Shown one piece after another: positions 30,421 to 37,531 of a stretch of DNA of 47,003 bases (position 1 is its first letter; the number at the start of each line of letters is the position of its first letter). Source of the stretch: an uncultured Spirochaetaceae bacterium. Its GTDB lineage: Bacteria > Spirochaetota > Spirochaetia > Sphaerochaetales > Sphaerochaetaceae. The stretch covers positions 1-47,003 of the forward strand of contig CALXYI010000037.1 of NCBI GenBank assembly GCA_944392935.1. Reading direction: 5' to 3'. The position numbers and the translations under genes were made by a program. The notes beneath the pieces are model-generated. The model saw nothing but the letters and a program-made list of their open reading frames with translations. It ran no database searches and was not told the origin of the DNA.

Positions 30421-32013
30421 CTACTGGCGATTTTTCCAAATCTCCTTGAATGTATGGAAGCGTCCGCAGTATGCGCATGCGAAATGCCCGTCCGGGGTGC
30501 GGAGGAAGGAAGCCGGGACACCCTCGCCATTGACAGGGTTGGAGATGCAGGCCTCATTCCGGCAGCAGAGGTCATCGAAATTGTAGATGCGCGGCGGCAT
30601 ATGCGTCCTGTACTTCTCGACGACGCGTCCGTCATGGATTATGTTCAGCGTGCAGTGCGGGGCGACAGCGGCAAGCCTCTTGAGATCCTTCCTCTCGAAC
30701 GGCCTTGCGCCCGGTCGGAAGATTATGCCCTTGTACTTGCCATCAGCGCCGCGGGATACCCACTCCCCGCCCCTGCCGTCATCAAGCCCCAGGACTGAGG
30801 ATATCAGGCGCATGTGATCGCGGATGACATCCGGCTCATCGCCCTTGCAGATATGGTCTATCACTATGCCGTCTGAGATCGGGCGTACGCCTTCGGAGTA
30901 GTTCTTCGCCTTCTTCTCTCCGGAAGGCTCGACCTTGATGATATACTCCTCCGTCCTCCTGTCCTCGTCGTGCTCACCCGGCACCGGAACGTAGTCGTCG
31001 CCTATCCTGCCGGCTATGAGCGAGAGCAGCACGATGCGGCAGTACATGCCGTTTATCGCCTGTCTCTCCCATGCATTGAGCGGAGTCCTGTCAAGCCATG
31101 TCGGGATCGTGGGATGCTCCTTGTGGCGCGGGAGCGGATGGTAGAACTTCGTATCCTCCTTGAGATAAGGCAGGAAATCGCGGCGGAACGTTATCGCCTC
31201 ACGGAGGATGTCCTGCTTCTGCAGGATCCTCTCGCCCATCCTCTCCAGCTGGGGACGCGTGAAATACCAGAGGCGTGCAGGATCACCGGCCTTCAGATAC
31301 TCCTCGATGGAGGAGAAGATGGAGACGGAGAAGCCGTTCTCCTTCATCTTCTCGATATAGGATTCAGGCATCATCAGCTCCTCTGGAGCGATGAGATCGA
31401 CCTTGACGCGGTCGAATATCCTCAGGCCATCGGCCTTCGAATGCACCGTGCGTCCATGGTAGAGATCGCCAACGAGGGCGACATGAATGGAGTCGAAGGA
31501 CATATCGAGGTCCTCGAGGAACGTGAACTCATCCAGGAGCTCCTGCGTAGGATGCTCATGCTTGCCGTCGCCGGCATTGATGAATGCAGGCCTGTACGGC
31601 AGCCCGTTGCGCTCCGCATACTCGCTGCACTCCTGGGAAAGCCACTTCGTAAGGCCTTCGACGCGGCTGCGTACGATGAATATGGAGTTGTGGTATCCGG
31701 AGAGCATGTTGAATGTATCCGCATAGCTCTCGCCCTTGTTTATCGAAGAGGAGGAGCACAGGAGCTCGGAAACCTTGGCATGATGGAACTCTGCAGCATT
31801 GCGGAAGGACTCCTTCGTCCTGGTGCTGTCCTCAAGGAACACCTCATAGATACCGAAATCAGGATCGTTTATGCGGAAGCTGTCCTGCACTGCGGCATTG
31901 CCTGTGACTATGGCATCCTTGAGCTCATGGACCTTGCGGAAGAAATAGCGCCGCTCATTGATAGAGAAATCGTCGATTACATTCAGCGATCTGGACTTGA
32001 AAACATCAGACAT
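30421..32013 (-). CDS. pyrB: Aspartate carbamoyltransferase, catalytic-regulatory fusion (PyrB-PyrI)
   Basis: The 530-residue protein joins the catalytic chain to the regulatory chain. Catalytic part (about 1-345): EDSTRTKESF is the carbamoyl-phosphate site, LLCSSSSINKGESYADT the 80s-type loop, GDGKHEHPTQELLDEFT the HPTQ site and KFYHPLPRHKE the late loop. Regulatory part (about 370-530): an IKVEPSG start, GIVIDHICKG (nucleotide-binding allosteric domain) and a zinc domain with Cys pairs CCRNEAC and FACAYC. The STRTKES form differs from the usual STRTRLS. Fusions of this kind are known in Thermotoga and some spirochaetes. Start ATG 32013 has GAGGAG 6 nt upstream, just after a leader terminator, so it is controlled by attenuation. 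Confidence 0.92.
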   Translation of the reverse strand: MSDVFKSRSLNVIDDFSINERRYFFRKVHELKDAIVTGNAAVQDSFRINDPDFGIYEVFLEDSTRTKESFRNAAEFHHAKVSELLCSSSSINKGESYADTFNMLSGYHNSIFIVRSRVEGLTKWLSQECSEYAERNGLPYRPAFINAGDGKHEHPTQELLDEFTFLEDLDMSFDSIHVALVGDLYHGRTVHSKADGLRIFDRVKVDLIAPEELMMPESYIEKMKENGFSVSIFSSIEEYLKAGDPARLWYFTRPQLERMGERILQKQDILREAITFRRDFLPYLKEDTKFYHPLPRHKEHPTIPTWLDRTPLNAWERQAINGMYCRIVLLSLIAGRIGDDYVPVPGEHDEDRRTEEYIIKVEPSGEKKAKNYSEGVRPISDGIVIDHICKGDEPDVIRDHMRLISSVLGLDDGRGGEWVSRGADGKYKGIIFRPGARPFERKDLKRLAAVAPHCTLNIIHDGRVVEKYRTHMPPRIYNFDDLCCRNEACISNPVNGEGVPASFLRTPDGHFACAYCGRFHTFKEIWKNRQ

Positions 32014-32030
32014 GGCATCTCCTCATTCAT

Positions 32031-32054
32031 AAAAAAAGCCGGATACTGCCCGGC
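32031..32054 (-). terminator. Attenuator terminator in the pyr leader
   Basis: On the minus strand GCCGG (32054-32050), a 7-nt loop and CCGGC (32042-32038) are followed directly by seven T (32037-32031). It lies between the leader peptide stop (32057) and the pyrBI ribosome site, so it can end transcription before the operon. An upstream CCGG within the leader ORF could pair alternatively. Confidence 0.8.
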
Positions 32055-32056
32055 AT

Positions 32057-32125
32057 TCAGAACAAAATCAAATAGGAAGCCCCGGTAATGTCCCTGCTGC
32101 ACATCAAGCTGCTGTTAAGACCCAT
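32057..32125 (-). CDS. pyr operon leader peptide, 22 codons
   Basis: ATG 32125 is preceded by GGAGG with 5 nt spacing. The ORF encodes MGLNSSLMCSRD followed by ITGASYLILF and TGA. Its last six codons (TCC TAT TTG ATT TTG TTC) are U-rich, and its stop ends 2 nt before the attenuator hairpin. A ribosome reaching the stop would cover the 5' arm of that hairpin. This is the design of the enterobacterial pyrBI leader (PyrL): when UTP is low the polymerase pauses in the U-rich part, the ribosome catches up and termination is prevented. The peptide itself probably has no function. Too short to be found by length-based gene calling. Confidence 0.7.
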   Translation of the reverse strand: MGLNSSLMCSRDITGASYLILF

Positions 32126-32186
32126 ACCTGCCTCCGGTGAGAAAGCATATCAGAACTGGATGCGGTTGTCCATCACCCTCCAGCCC

Positions 32187-32215
32187 TTCACTATTGTCCC
32201 ATTCGCAAATATATT
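32187..32215 (+). promoter_or_regulatory. Predicted promoter of the FucO-like gene
   Basis: TTCACT (32187-32192) and TATATT (32210-32215) are 17 nt apart, with a short leader carrying GGAGG (32224-32228) before ATG 32240. It is divergent to the pyr leader, whose own promoter must lie in the same 32150-32240 interval but was not clearly identified. Confidence 0.5.
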
Positions 32216-32239
32216 TGAAGGAAGGAGGATCCTTGCAAT

Positions 32240-33388
32240 ATGGCAGACAGGATAATGCTCAATGAGACTTCCTACCATGGAAGCGGAGCGATAAAGGAAA
32301 TCGCGGCAGAGATCAAGGCGAGGGCATTCAGCAAGGCTTTCGTATGCTCTGACCCGGATCTCGTGAAGTTCGGCGTGACGAAGAAGGTCACGGATGTGCT
32401 CGATGAGGCAGGGATAGCCTATTCCCTCTATTCGGATATAAAGGCGAATCCCACGATCGAGAACGTCCAGCATGGAGTCAAGGCATTCAGGGAGGCCGGA
32501 GCTGACTGCATCGTCGCGATCGGCGGAGGAAGCTCGATGGATACCGCGAAGGCGATCGGCATCATCATCGCCAATCCGGAATTCGAGGATGTCCGCAGCC
32601 TTGAGGGCACGGCACCTACGAAGAATCCATGCGTCCCGATCATAGCAGTGCCTACGACAGCCGGCACAGCCGCGGAGGTGACGATCAACTACGTCATCAC
32701 CGATATCGAGAGGAAGAGGAAGTTCGTATGCGTCGATCCGCATGACATGCCGGTCGTGGCAGTCGTCGATCCCGATATGATGGCGACGATGCCCAAGGGC
32801 CTCACCGCCGCCACGGGAATGGATGCCCTCACCCATGCCATAGAGGGCTACACGACGAAGGCCGCATGGGAGATGACGGATATGTTCCATCTCAAGGCCA
32901 TCGAGATCATCTCTCGGAGCCTCAGGGCATCGGTTGCCGGAGAGAGCAGCGGCAGGAAGGAGATGGCCCTCGGGCAGTACATCGCGGGAATGGGCTTCTC
33001 CAATGTAGGGCTCGGCATCGCCCACTCCATGGCACATACGCTCGGAGCGGTCTATGATACACCGCACGGAGTCGCATGCGCTATGATGCTTCCCATCGTG
33101 ATGGAATTCAACGCTGACATGACAGGTGGGAAGTACAGGGAGATCGCAAGGGCTATGGGCGTGAAGAACGTCGATTCCATGTCCCAGGAAGAGTACCGCA
33201 GGGCAGCGGTGGAGGCTGTGAAGCAGCTTTCGAAGGATGTAGGCATTCCGGAGAAGCTTGAGGCGATCAAGGAGGAGGATCTCCAGTTCCTCGCAGAGAG
33301 CGCAGCAGCCGATGCATGCGCCCCCGGGAATCCGAAGGATGCCTCGATCGATGATTTCAAGGCGCTCTTCAGGAAGATAATGGCATGA
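32240..33388 (+). CDS. fucO: Iron-containing alcohol dehydrogenase, lactaldehyde reductase (FucO)-like
   Basis: The 382-residue protein has the same length and very similar run of motifs as E. coli FucO, which reduces lactaldehyde to 1,2-propanediol during fucose/rhamnose fermentation. Visible: AIGGGSSMDTAKAIGIIIANP (NAD-binding Gly-rich loop), IAVPTTAGTAAEVTINYVITD, FVCVDPHDMP, MDALTHAIEGY and the metal ligands Asp/His in GLGIAHSMAHTLGAVYDTPHGVACA. It is a single gene, bounded by the pyr operon (divergent) and an MFS gene (convergent). A related 1,2-propanediol or butanol dehydrogenase role is possible, as substrates in this family vary. Confidence 0.87.
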   Translation: MADRIMLNETSYHGSGAIKEIAAEIKARAFSKAFVCSDPDLVKFGVTKKVTDVLDEAGIAYSLYSDIKANPTIENVQHGVKAFREAGADCIVAIGGGSSMDTAKAIGIIIANPEFEDVRSLEGTAPTKNPCVPIIAVPTTAGTAAEVTINYVITDIERKRKFVCVDPHDMPVVAVVDPDMMATMPKGLTAATGMDALTHAIEGYTTKAAWEMTDMFHLKAIEIISRSLRASVAGESSGRKEMALGQYIAGMGFSNVGLGIAHSMAHTLGAVYDTPHGVACAMMLPIVMEFNADMTGGKYREIARAMGVKNVDSMSQEEYRRAAVEAVKQLSKDVGIPEKLEAIKEEDLQFLAESAAADACAPGNPKDASIDDFKALFRKIMA

Positions 33389-33412
33389 TGCCACGCATCA
33401 CGCGCTGAAGCC

Positions 33413-33436
33413 ATGGCCTCCGGATCCGGAGGCCAT
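33413..33436. terminator. Perfect 24-nt palindrome between convergent genes
   Basis: ATGGCCTCCGG and CCGGAGGCCAT flank a central AT, giving a self-complementary 24-mer between the fucO stop (33388) and the MFS stop (33442). It should act as a bidirectional terminator, although its T-runs are short. Confidence 0.6.
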
Positions 33437-33441
33437 TTCCA

Positions 33442-34734
33442 TCAGGCGGAGGGCTCTCCCCTGTGTACGAACCTCATAAGGATAAACGCGATCGCCATGA
33501 ACAGAAGGCCGAACAGAAAGAGCGCAGGGTATCCGAAGAGATCGATTGCGCCGCCAGCGATCGGAGGGGCTATTATGGATGCCAGCTGGGAGAAGAAGTA
33601 GTATGCCCCGGTATAGACCCCCATCGTCTGATAGTCAGCCATCTGCCAGAGCATCGGGAAGGAATTGGTCACGACAGTCACCCAGAAGATCCCGAAAAGG
33701 AACAGGAGGATCCAGAACGAGATGAGGCGGAACGTGGGATCCATCCCCCCTGTGAGCGTTCCGTGGAGGAAGACCAGAAGCAGCACGATGACGATCGCAA
33801 GAAGCGCCGCCCGTATCGTCCTGCGCCGTCCATAGCGATGGGCGACCTTCCCGGAAGGCACGGCGAAGGCTGCATATGCCACTCCCACCATGCCAGATGA
33901 GAGGGCTGCGGTACCAGCGCTCGTACCGAGCTCATCCATCGTATATACGCCTATGAACGGCAGTATCCCCTGATAGGCTATGAACCAGCCGAGAAGCGAG
34001 AGGAGGATTAAGTGGGCGCTCTTCTCCTTCTTGGCGAAGATCTCCTTCAGGCTCTGCAGCAGCGGCTCCTTATCCTTCGCCTCCCTCTCTTCCGCTGTGG
34101 ACACCGTGCTGTTCCTCTCCTTGACGAACGCAAAGAGGAGTATGACCGCGATGATCACGAATACCGAGGCGACGGGGAATGCAAGCACCTTATCCACTGC
34201 ACCGAAGCGCGGGATGGAGACAGGCACATCCATAAGACGCGCAAGGAGTATCGTCCCGAGTATCGTAGCAAGCCCTCCCATCGTGTTTATGACGCCATTC
34301 GCCTCGCTCCTGAGATCGGCAGGAACCATATCGGGCATGAGTGCCACGACAGGCCCCCTTACAGCCTGCTTGAAGATATTGAGGAAGAATATCGTCAGGA
34401 AGAGCACGATGAATGACTCAAGCGCGGAGAACGGCACCAGCGCGAAGAAGATGGCGGTGAGCGGCAGCAGCGTCACGATATACGGCATGCGCCTCCCTAT
34501 CCGGGTGCGGGTCCTGTCCGAAAGCGCGGAGAACACAGGGATGAGGAATATCGCGAGTATATTGTCCAGCGTCATCACCGTGCCTATCAGCGATGAGCTC
34601 TCGATATAGTAGCCGAGGAACATCGGTATGTAGTTATCGTAAAGAGGATCCATCAGCCCCATCGTGAAGAATCCCAGCCCGATGAGGAATGTCGTAGCAT
34701 AATAGCCATTGAGGCTCTTTTTCTTATCTGCCAT
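33442..34734 (-). CDS. MFS transporter, sugar-type
   Basis: The 430-residue inner-membrane protein has 12 hydrophobic segments in two halves with a charged central loop (VKERNSTVSTAEEREAKDKE). The loop after helix 2 reads ALSDRTRTRIGRRMPYI, the MFS motif A in the GPH/SLC45-like form seen in oligosaccharide and maltose/sucrose transporters; the matching loop in the second half is GKVAHRYGRRRT. Substrate cannot be fixed; a sugar is likely. There is no ribosome site: TAGAGT ends 6 nt before the ATG, so translation is probably leaderless. It is divergent to the KamA-type gene. Confidence 0.85.
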   Translation of the reverse strand: MADKKKSLNGYYATTFLIGLGFFTMGLMDPLYDNYIPMFLGYYIESSSLIGTVMTLDNILAIFLIPVFSALSDRTRTRIGRRMPYIVTLLPLTAIFFALVPFSALESFIVLFLTIFFLNIFKQAVRGPVVALMPDMVPADLRSEANGVINTMGGLATILGTILLARLMDVPVSIPRFGAVDKVLAFPVASVFVIIAVILLFAFVKERNSTVSTAEEREAKDKEPLLQSLKEIFAKKEKSAHLILLSLLGWFIAYQGILPFIGVYTMDELGTSAGTAALSSGMVGVAYAAFAVPSGKVAHRYGRRRTIRAALLAIVIVLLLVFLHGTLTGGMDPTFRLISFWILLFLFGIFWVTVVTNSFPMLWQMADYQTMGVYTGAYYFFSQLASIIAPPIAGGAIDLFGYPALFLFGLLFMAIAFILMRFVHRGEPSA

Positions 34735-34769
34735 AGGAAGACTCTAGCGCAAATGCGGATTATCATCTA

Positions 34770-34800
34770 TTGCCTGAGCTTTGCGTTGGTGTTATATAAT
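34770..34800 (+). promoter_or_regulatory. Predicted promoter of the KamA-family gene
   Basis: A consensus TATAAT (34795-34800) ends just 4 nt before ATG 34805. The best -35, TTGCCT (34770-34775), is 19 nt away, which is wide. On the opposite strand TAGAGT (34746-34741) serves the MFS gene. Confidence 0.45.
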
Positions 34801-34804
34801 CCGC

Positions 34805-35836
34805 ATGGCGATAGACAGCATAGAGGCACTTGGCAGCATCATGGAGCTGAGCGATGAGGAAAGGGCATGGGATCCCGAAGGGCCTTCGACCCTCCCCGTC
34901 CTGATCTCGGATCATATAGCTTCCCTTCTCGCCATTCCCCAGATAAGGCGCCAGTTCGTCCCGACAGCCGCCGAGAATGAGGATACCGCATGCAGCCTCG
35001 ACCCGCAGGAGGAAGCGAAGCATCAGGGGACGGGACGTCTCGTGCACCGCTACTCCCGCCGTGCCGCATTCCTCACGACGGACAGATGCTTCGCATACTG
35101 CCGCCACTGCTTCCGCCGCCGCTTCTCAGGATCCCTTGCAGGACCGGCAGATGAGGATGAGATACGGCAGGCCGCAGAGTACATCGCCAGCCATCCGCTC
35201 ATTTCCGAAGTCCTCCTGACCGGAGGCGATATGTTCACCCTCTCCGACAGCCATATCGACATGATGCTGTCGGTCTTCCGCTCTGTCTGCCCTTCCGTGA
35301 TCCTCCGGCTCTGCACAAGGGCAGCTGCCGTCTGCCCTGAGAGATTCACGCCGCAGCTGATGGGAATCATAAGGAAGCACAAGGACGGTGCCCCCATGTA
35401 TCTCATGACGCAGTTCAACCATCCTGAGGAGCTCACGCCTGATGCGCTCTCCGCGGTAGCTGCCTTCGTTGATATGGGAATACCGGCAATGAACCAGAGC
35501 GTGCTCCTCAGAGGCGTCAACGATGATGAGGAAACCCTGATCAGTCTCTGCAGCAGGCTTCTGATGAACAGGATAAAGCCGTACTACCTGTTCCAGGGGG
35601 ATCCTGTACGCGGGACGGCGCATCTCCGGGTGGATATCGAGCGCGGGCTTGAGATAGAGCGGAACATACGCCGTGCTCTATCGGGCCTTGCGATGCCCCA
35701 GTACACCGCAGATCTCCCGGAAGGCGGCGGCAAGGTGATCCTCACCCATCAGTATCTGAGGGGAAAGGCACCGGGAACTGACGGCAGGTACATCTTCGAC
35801 ACCCCTGACGGCGGGACAAGGTACTATCCGGAATAG
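34805..35836 (+). CDS. KamA-family radical SAM protein (lysine 2,3-aminomutase / EpmB-like)
   Basis: The 343-residue protein has the radical SAM cluster CFAYCRHC (CxxxCxxC), preceded by LVHRYSRRAAFLTTDR and followed by FRRRFSGS, the usual KamA surroundings. LLTGGDMFTLSD is the GGD SAM-binding motif and NQSVLLRGVNDDEETL a later family motif. Length fits the EpmB subgroup, which makes beta-lysine for modification of elongation factor P, better than the longer catabolic lysine aminomutases of about 415 residues. Neither efp nor epmA is in the window. ATG 34805 lacks a ribosome site and follows the -10 box by 4 nt; an in-frame TTG at 34781 is less likely. Confidence 0.85.
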   Translation: MAIDSIEALGSIMELSDEERAWDPEGPSTLPVLISDHIASLLAIPQIRRQFVPTAAENEDTACSLDPQEEAKHQGTGRLVHRYSRRAAFLTTDRCFAYCRHCFRRRFSGSLAGPADEDEIRQAAEYIASHPLISEVLLTGGDMFTLSDSHIDMMLSVFRSVCPSVILRLCTRAAAVCPERFTPQLMGIIRKHKDGAPMYLMTQFNHPEELTPDALSAVAAFVDMGIPAMNQSVLLRGVNDDEETLISLCSRLLMNRIKPYYLFQGDPVRGTAHLRVDIERGLEIERNIRRALSGLAMPQYTADLPEGGGKVILTHQYLRGKAPGTDGRYIFDTPDGGTRYYPE

Positions 35837-35862
35837 GAAAGAGCCCCATCCGAGGCTCTTCC
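35837..35862. terminator. Stem-loop between convergent genes
   Basis: GGAAAGAGCC and GGCTCTTCC form a stem with a single bulged A around an 8-nt loop, placed directly after the KamA-type stop and before the stop of the acidic anchored protein. The position suits a shared terminator. Confidence 0.5.
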
Positions 35863-35864
35863 TG

Positions 35865-36935
35865 TCAATCTGCTATGAATGCAAGCGCCTTGTCTATCTC
35901 CGCCCGCCGCTGTGCATCGCGTGCAGCCCTGTACTCATCCGCACCGGAATCCTGCGGGACCACAGGCTCCGCGCTGAACACCGGGACGGATATCGGCGTC
36001 TTCGGCGCAGCCTCAGGGATGACCACCTCAGGAAGAGGCTCTTCTTCCGGCTCTTCCACAGAAGCGGCAGAGGAAGGGATCCTTGAAGCGATATCCGAGG
36101 CGATATAATCCGCATATTCTCCATAGAGAGCCTCGGCAATGGCCCTGACATCATCTTCGCCAAGCGTTTCAGGATGCTCAACAAGGTCTGGGATATATGC
36201 GGCGATCTCATCCCTGCATCTCTCCGCAAGCACCGCTGCGATGGCCTCGGCATCCAGAAGGGAGGCCTTCCCCTCCGCAGTGAGCGCGTCGTAGCCGGCG
36301 ATGGCCGCAGCTATCGTATCCTCTGCGACCCTGTCCTTGTTCTCCTCGTACATCCTTGCCGCGATAGCCTCGATCGCCTCGGCCGTAAGCGCCTCCGCAT
36401 CCTCTGCATCCAGCGATTCAAGGGCAAGAGCTGCGGCGATGTCAGCAGCCAGGTCATCACGGTATGCTCCATAGAGCATCAGGACCATATCCTCAAGGGA
36501 GAGCACACGTGCCTTCTCCGCAGTGGAGAGCGCATCATATTCGCGGAGGATCTCCATGACTATGTCACGCGTAAGCTCCTCGCGATGGGTATCATAATCC
36601 TCGGCAACACGGCTGTACACAGCCTCCGTAAGCTCAGGGATGTAGCTGTCGAGGGAGATCTCATCGGCAATCGCGGCAGCAAGGGAGGAGATGAACGCAT
36701 CATCGGCTGAGAGCAGCGCAGCGACCTCCTCTGCCATCCTCTCCTCTTCCGAGAGTGCCTTCACATCTGTCTCAAGAGGCTCCGCGACGGAAAGAAGAGG
36801 CTCATTCTGCCTTGCCCTGGCGGCTTCGAGGACCGCATTATGCGTTCCCGGCCTGACAGTCCACATCGCAGAGAATACGAAAACGGCCAGAACCGCCGTC
36901 ACTGTCAGCAATACTATCCTTGTCTTCTTTCCCAT
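35865..36935 (-). CDS. Membrane-anchored acidic repeat protein of unknown function
   Basis: The 356-residue protein starts with a basic stretch and one hydrophobic helix (IVLLTVTAVLAVFVFSAMW), an uncleaved anchor or signal, and the rest would lie in the periplasm. Residues about 65-300 are Ala/Glu/Asp-rich and repetitive: blocks of the form VAEDxxxxxIxxxYDALxxxxKAxxLxxE are seen twice (about residues 110-160 and 200-245), with a third partial copy. The tail is Pro/Glu-rich with VVIPEAAPKTPISVPVFSAEPVVP, then a final charged helix. No family recognised. ATG 36935 has GAAGAGG upstream and overlaps the coaE end by 22 nt. It closes the polA-coaE operon. Confidence 0.75.
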   Translation of the reverse strand: MGKKTRIVLLTVTAVLAVFVFSAMWTVRPGTHNAVLEAARARQNEPLLSVAEPLETDVKALSEEERMAEEVAALLSADDAFISSLAAAIADEISLDSYIPELTEAVYSRVAEDYDTHREELTRDIVMEILREYDALSTAEKARVLSLEDMVLMLYGAYRDDLAADIAAALALESLDAEDAEALTAEAIEAIAARMYEENKDRVAEDTIAAAIAGYDALTAEGKASLLDAEAIAAVLAERCRDEIAAYIPDLVEHPETLGEDDVRAIAEALYGEYADYIASDIASRIPSSAASVEEPEEEPLPEVVIPEAAPKTPISVPVFSAEPVVPQDSGADEYRAARDAQRRAEIDKALAFIAD

Positions 36936-37531
36936 AAAAGCGCCTCTTCAAGAAGTTTAGCACACAGGATATTGACTTGTCGAGAAAGAGTATCCTCATC
37001 GCCATCATTGGCGATCTCGAAGGTCCGCACCCCTGATGCGGCGAGTGTCCTGCCTATATCCTCCTGGCTGCGGTCCCTGTCCCGGAAGCGCTCGGGAGTC
37101 ATTCCATCACGGGAAAGGGCTCTCCTTTCCCGCGTACTGGGATCCGCTGTGACAAGGATGACGGCATCGCAGGCGGGAACGAATCCCATCGACTCCAGAA
37201 GCGCTGCGTTTATCACGGCGATCCTCCCCTCTTCCTCTGCTTCCCTGCACAGCCGCATCGTCTCACGCTTCATCCAGGGGTGCGTTATCGCATTCAGCAT
37301 CCCAAGCTTCTCGGCATCGGCGAATACCATCGGCCCGAGCACCCTGCGGTCCACGCTTCCATCGGATGCGATGACGCAGTCGCCGAAAGCCTCCCTGAGG
37401 CTCTCCTTGCTGGCAGCAAGGGCCTGATGCCCGAGGCCATCCTCGTCTATGACAGTGAATCGTGACTTGTCAAGAAGCCTCGCGACACTGTCCTTGCCGG
37501 CGCATGTACGCCCTGTCAGGCCTATTATCAT
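36914..37531 (-). CDS. coaE: Dephospho-CoA kinase
   Basis: The enzyme phosphorylates dephospho-CoA, the last step of coenzyme A synthesis. The 205-residue protein starts MIIGLTGRTCAGKDS, a P-loop with Cys-Ala where most CoaE have GSGKS, followed by VIDEDGLGHQAL, the VFADAEKLGMLNAITHPWM lid region and DAVILVTADPSTRERRALSRDGMT. Its ATG overlaps the polA stop by 4 nt (ATGA). CoaE next to polA is a common bacterial arrangement. Confidence 0.9.
   Translation of the reverse strand: MIIGLTGRTCAGKDSVARLLDKSRFTVIDEDGLGHQALAASKESLREAFGDCVIASDGSVDRRVLGPMVFADAEKLGMLNAITHPWMKRETMRLCREAEEEGRIAVINAALLESMGFVPACDAVILVTADPSTRERRALSRDGMTPERFRDRDRSQEDIGRTLAASGVRTFEIANDGDEDTLSRQVNILCAKLLEEALLWERRQG

Noticed and set aside
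30970..32088. 372-codon plus-strand ORF over pyrBI
   Set aside because: Antisense shadow; it runs into the pyr leader and lacks motifs.
32150..32173. Seven-codon ORF upstream of the pyr leader peptide with a GGAGG just before it
   Set aside because: Ribosome spacing is only about 3 nt and nothing else links it to control; it may be chance.
32031..32240. PyrR binding loop in the pyr leader
   Set aside because: The leader ORF, U-tract and terminator explain the region better, and no anti-antiterminator loop of PyrR type was seen.
32150..33394. 414-codon minus-strand ORF over fucO
   Set aside because: Antisense shadow; His/Arg/Cys-rich and motif-free, while the plus frame matches FucO throughout.
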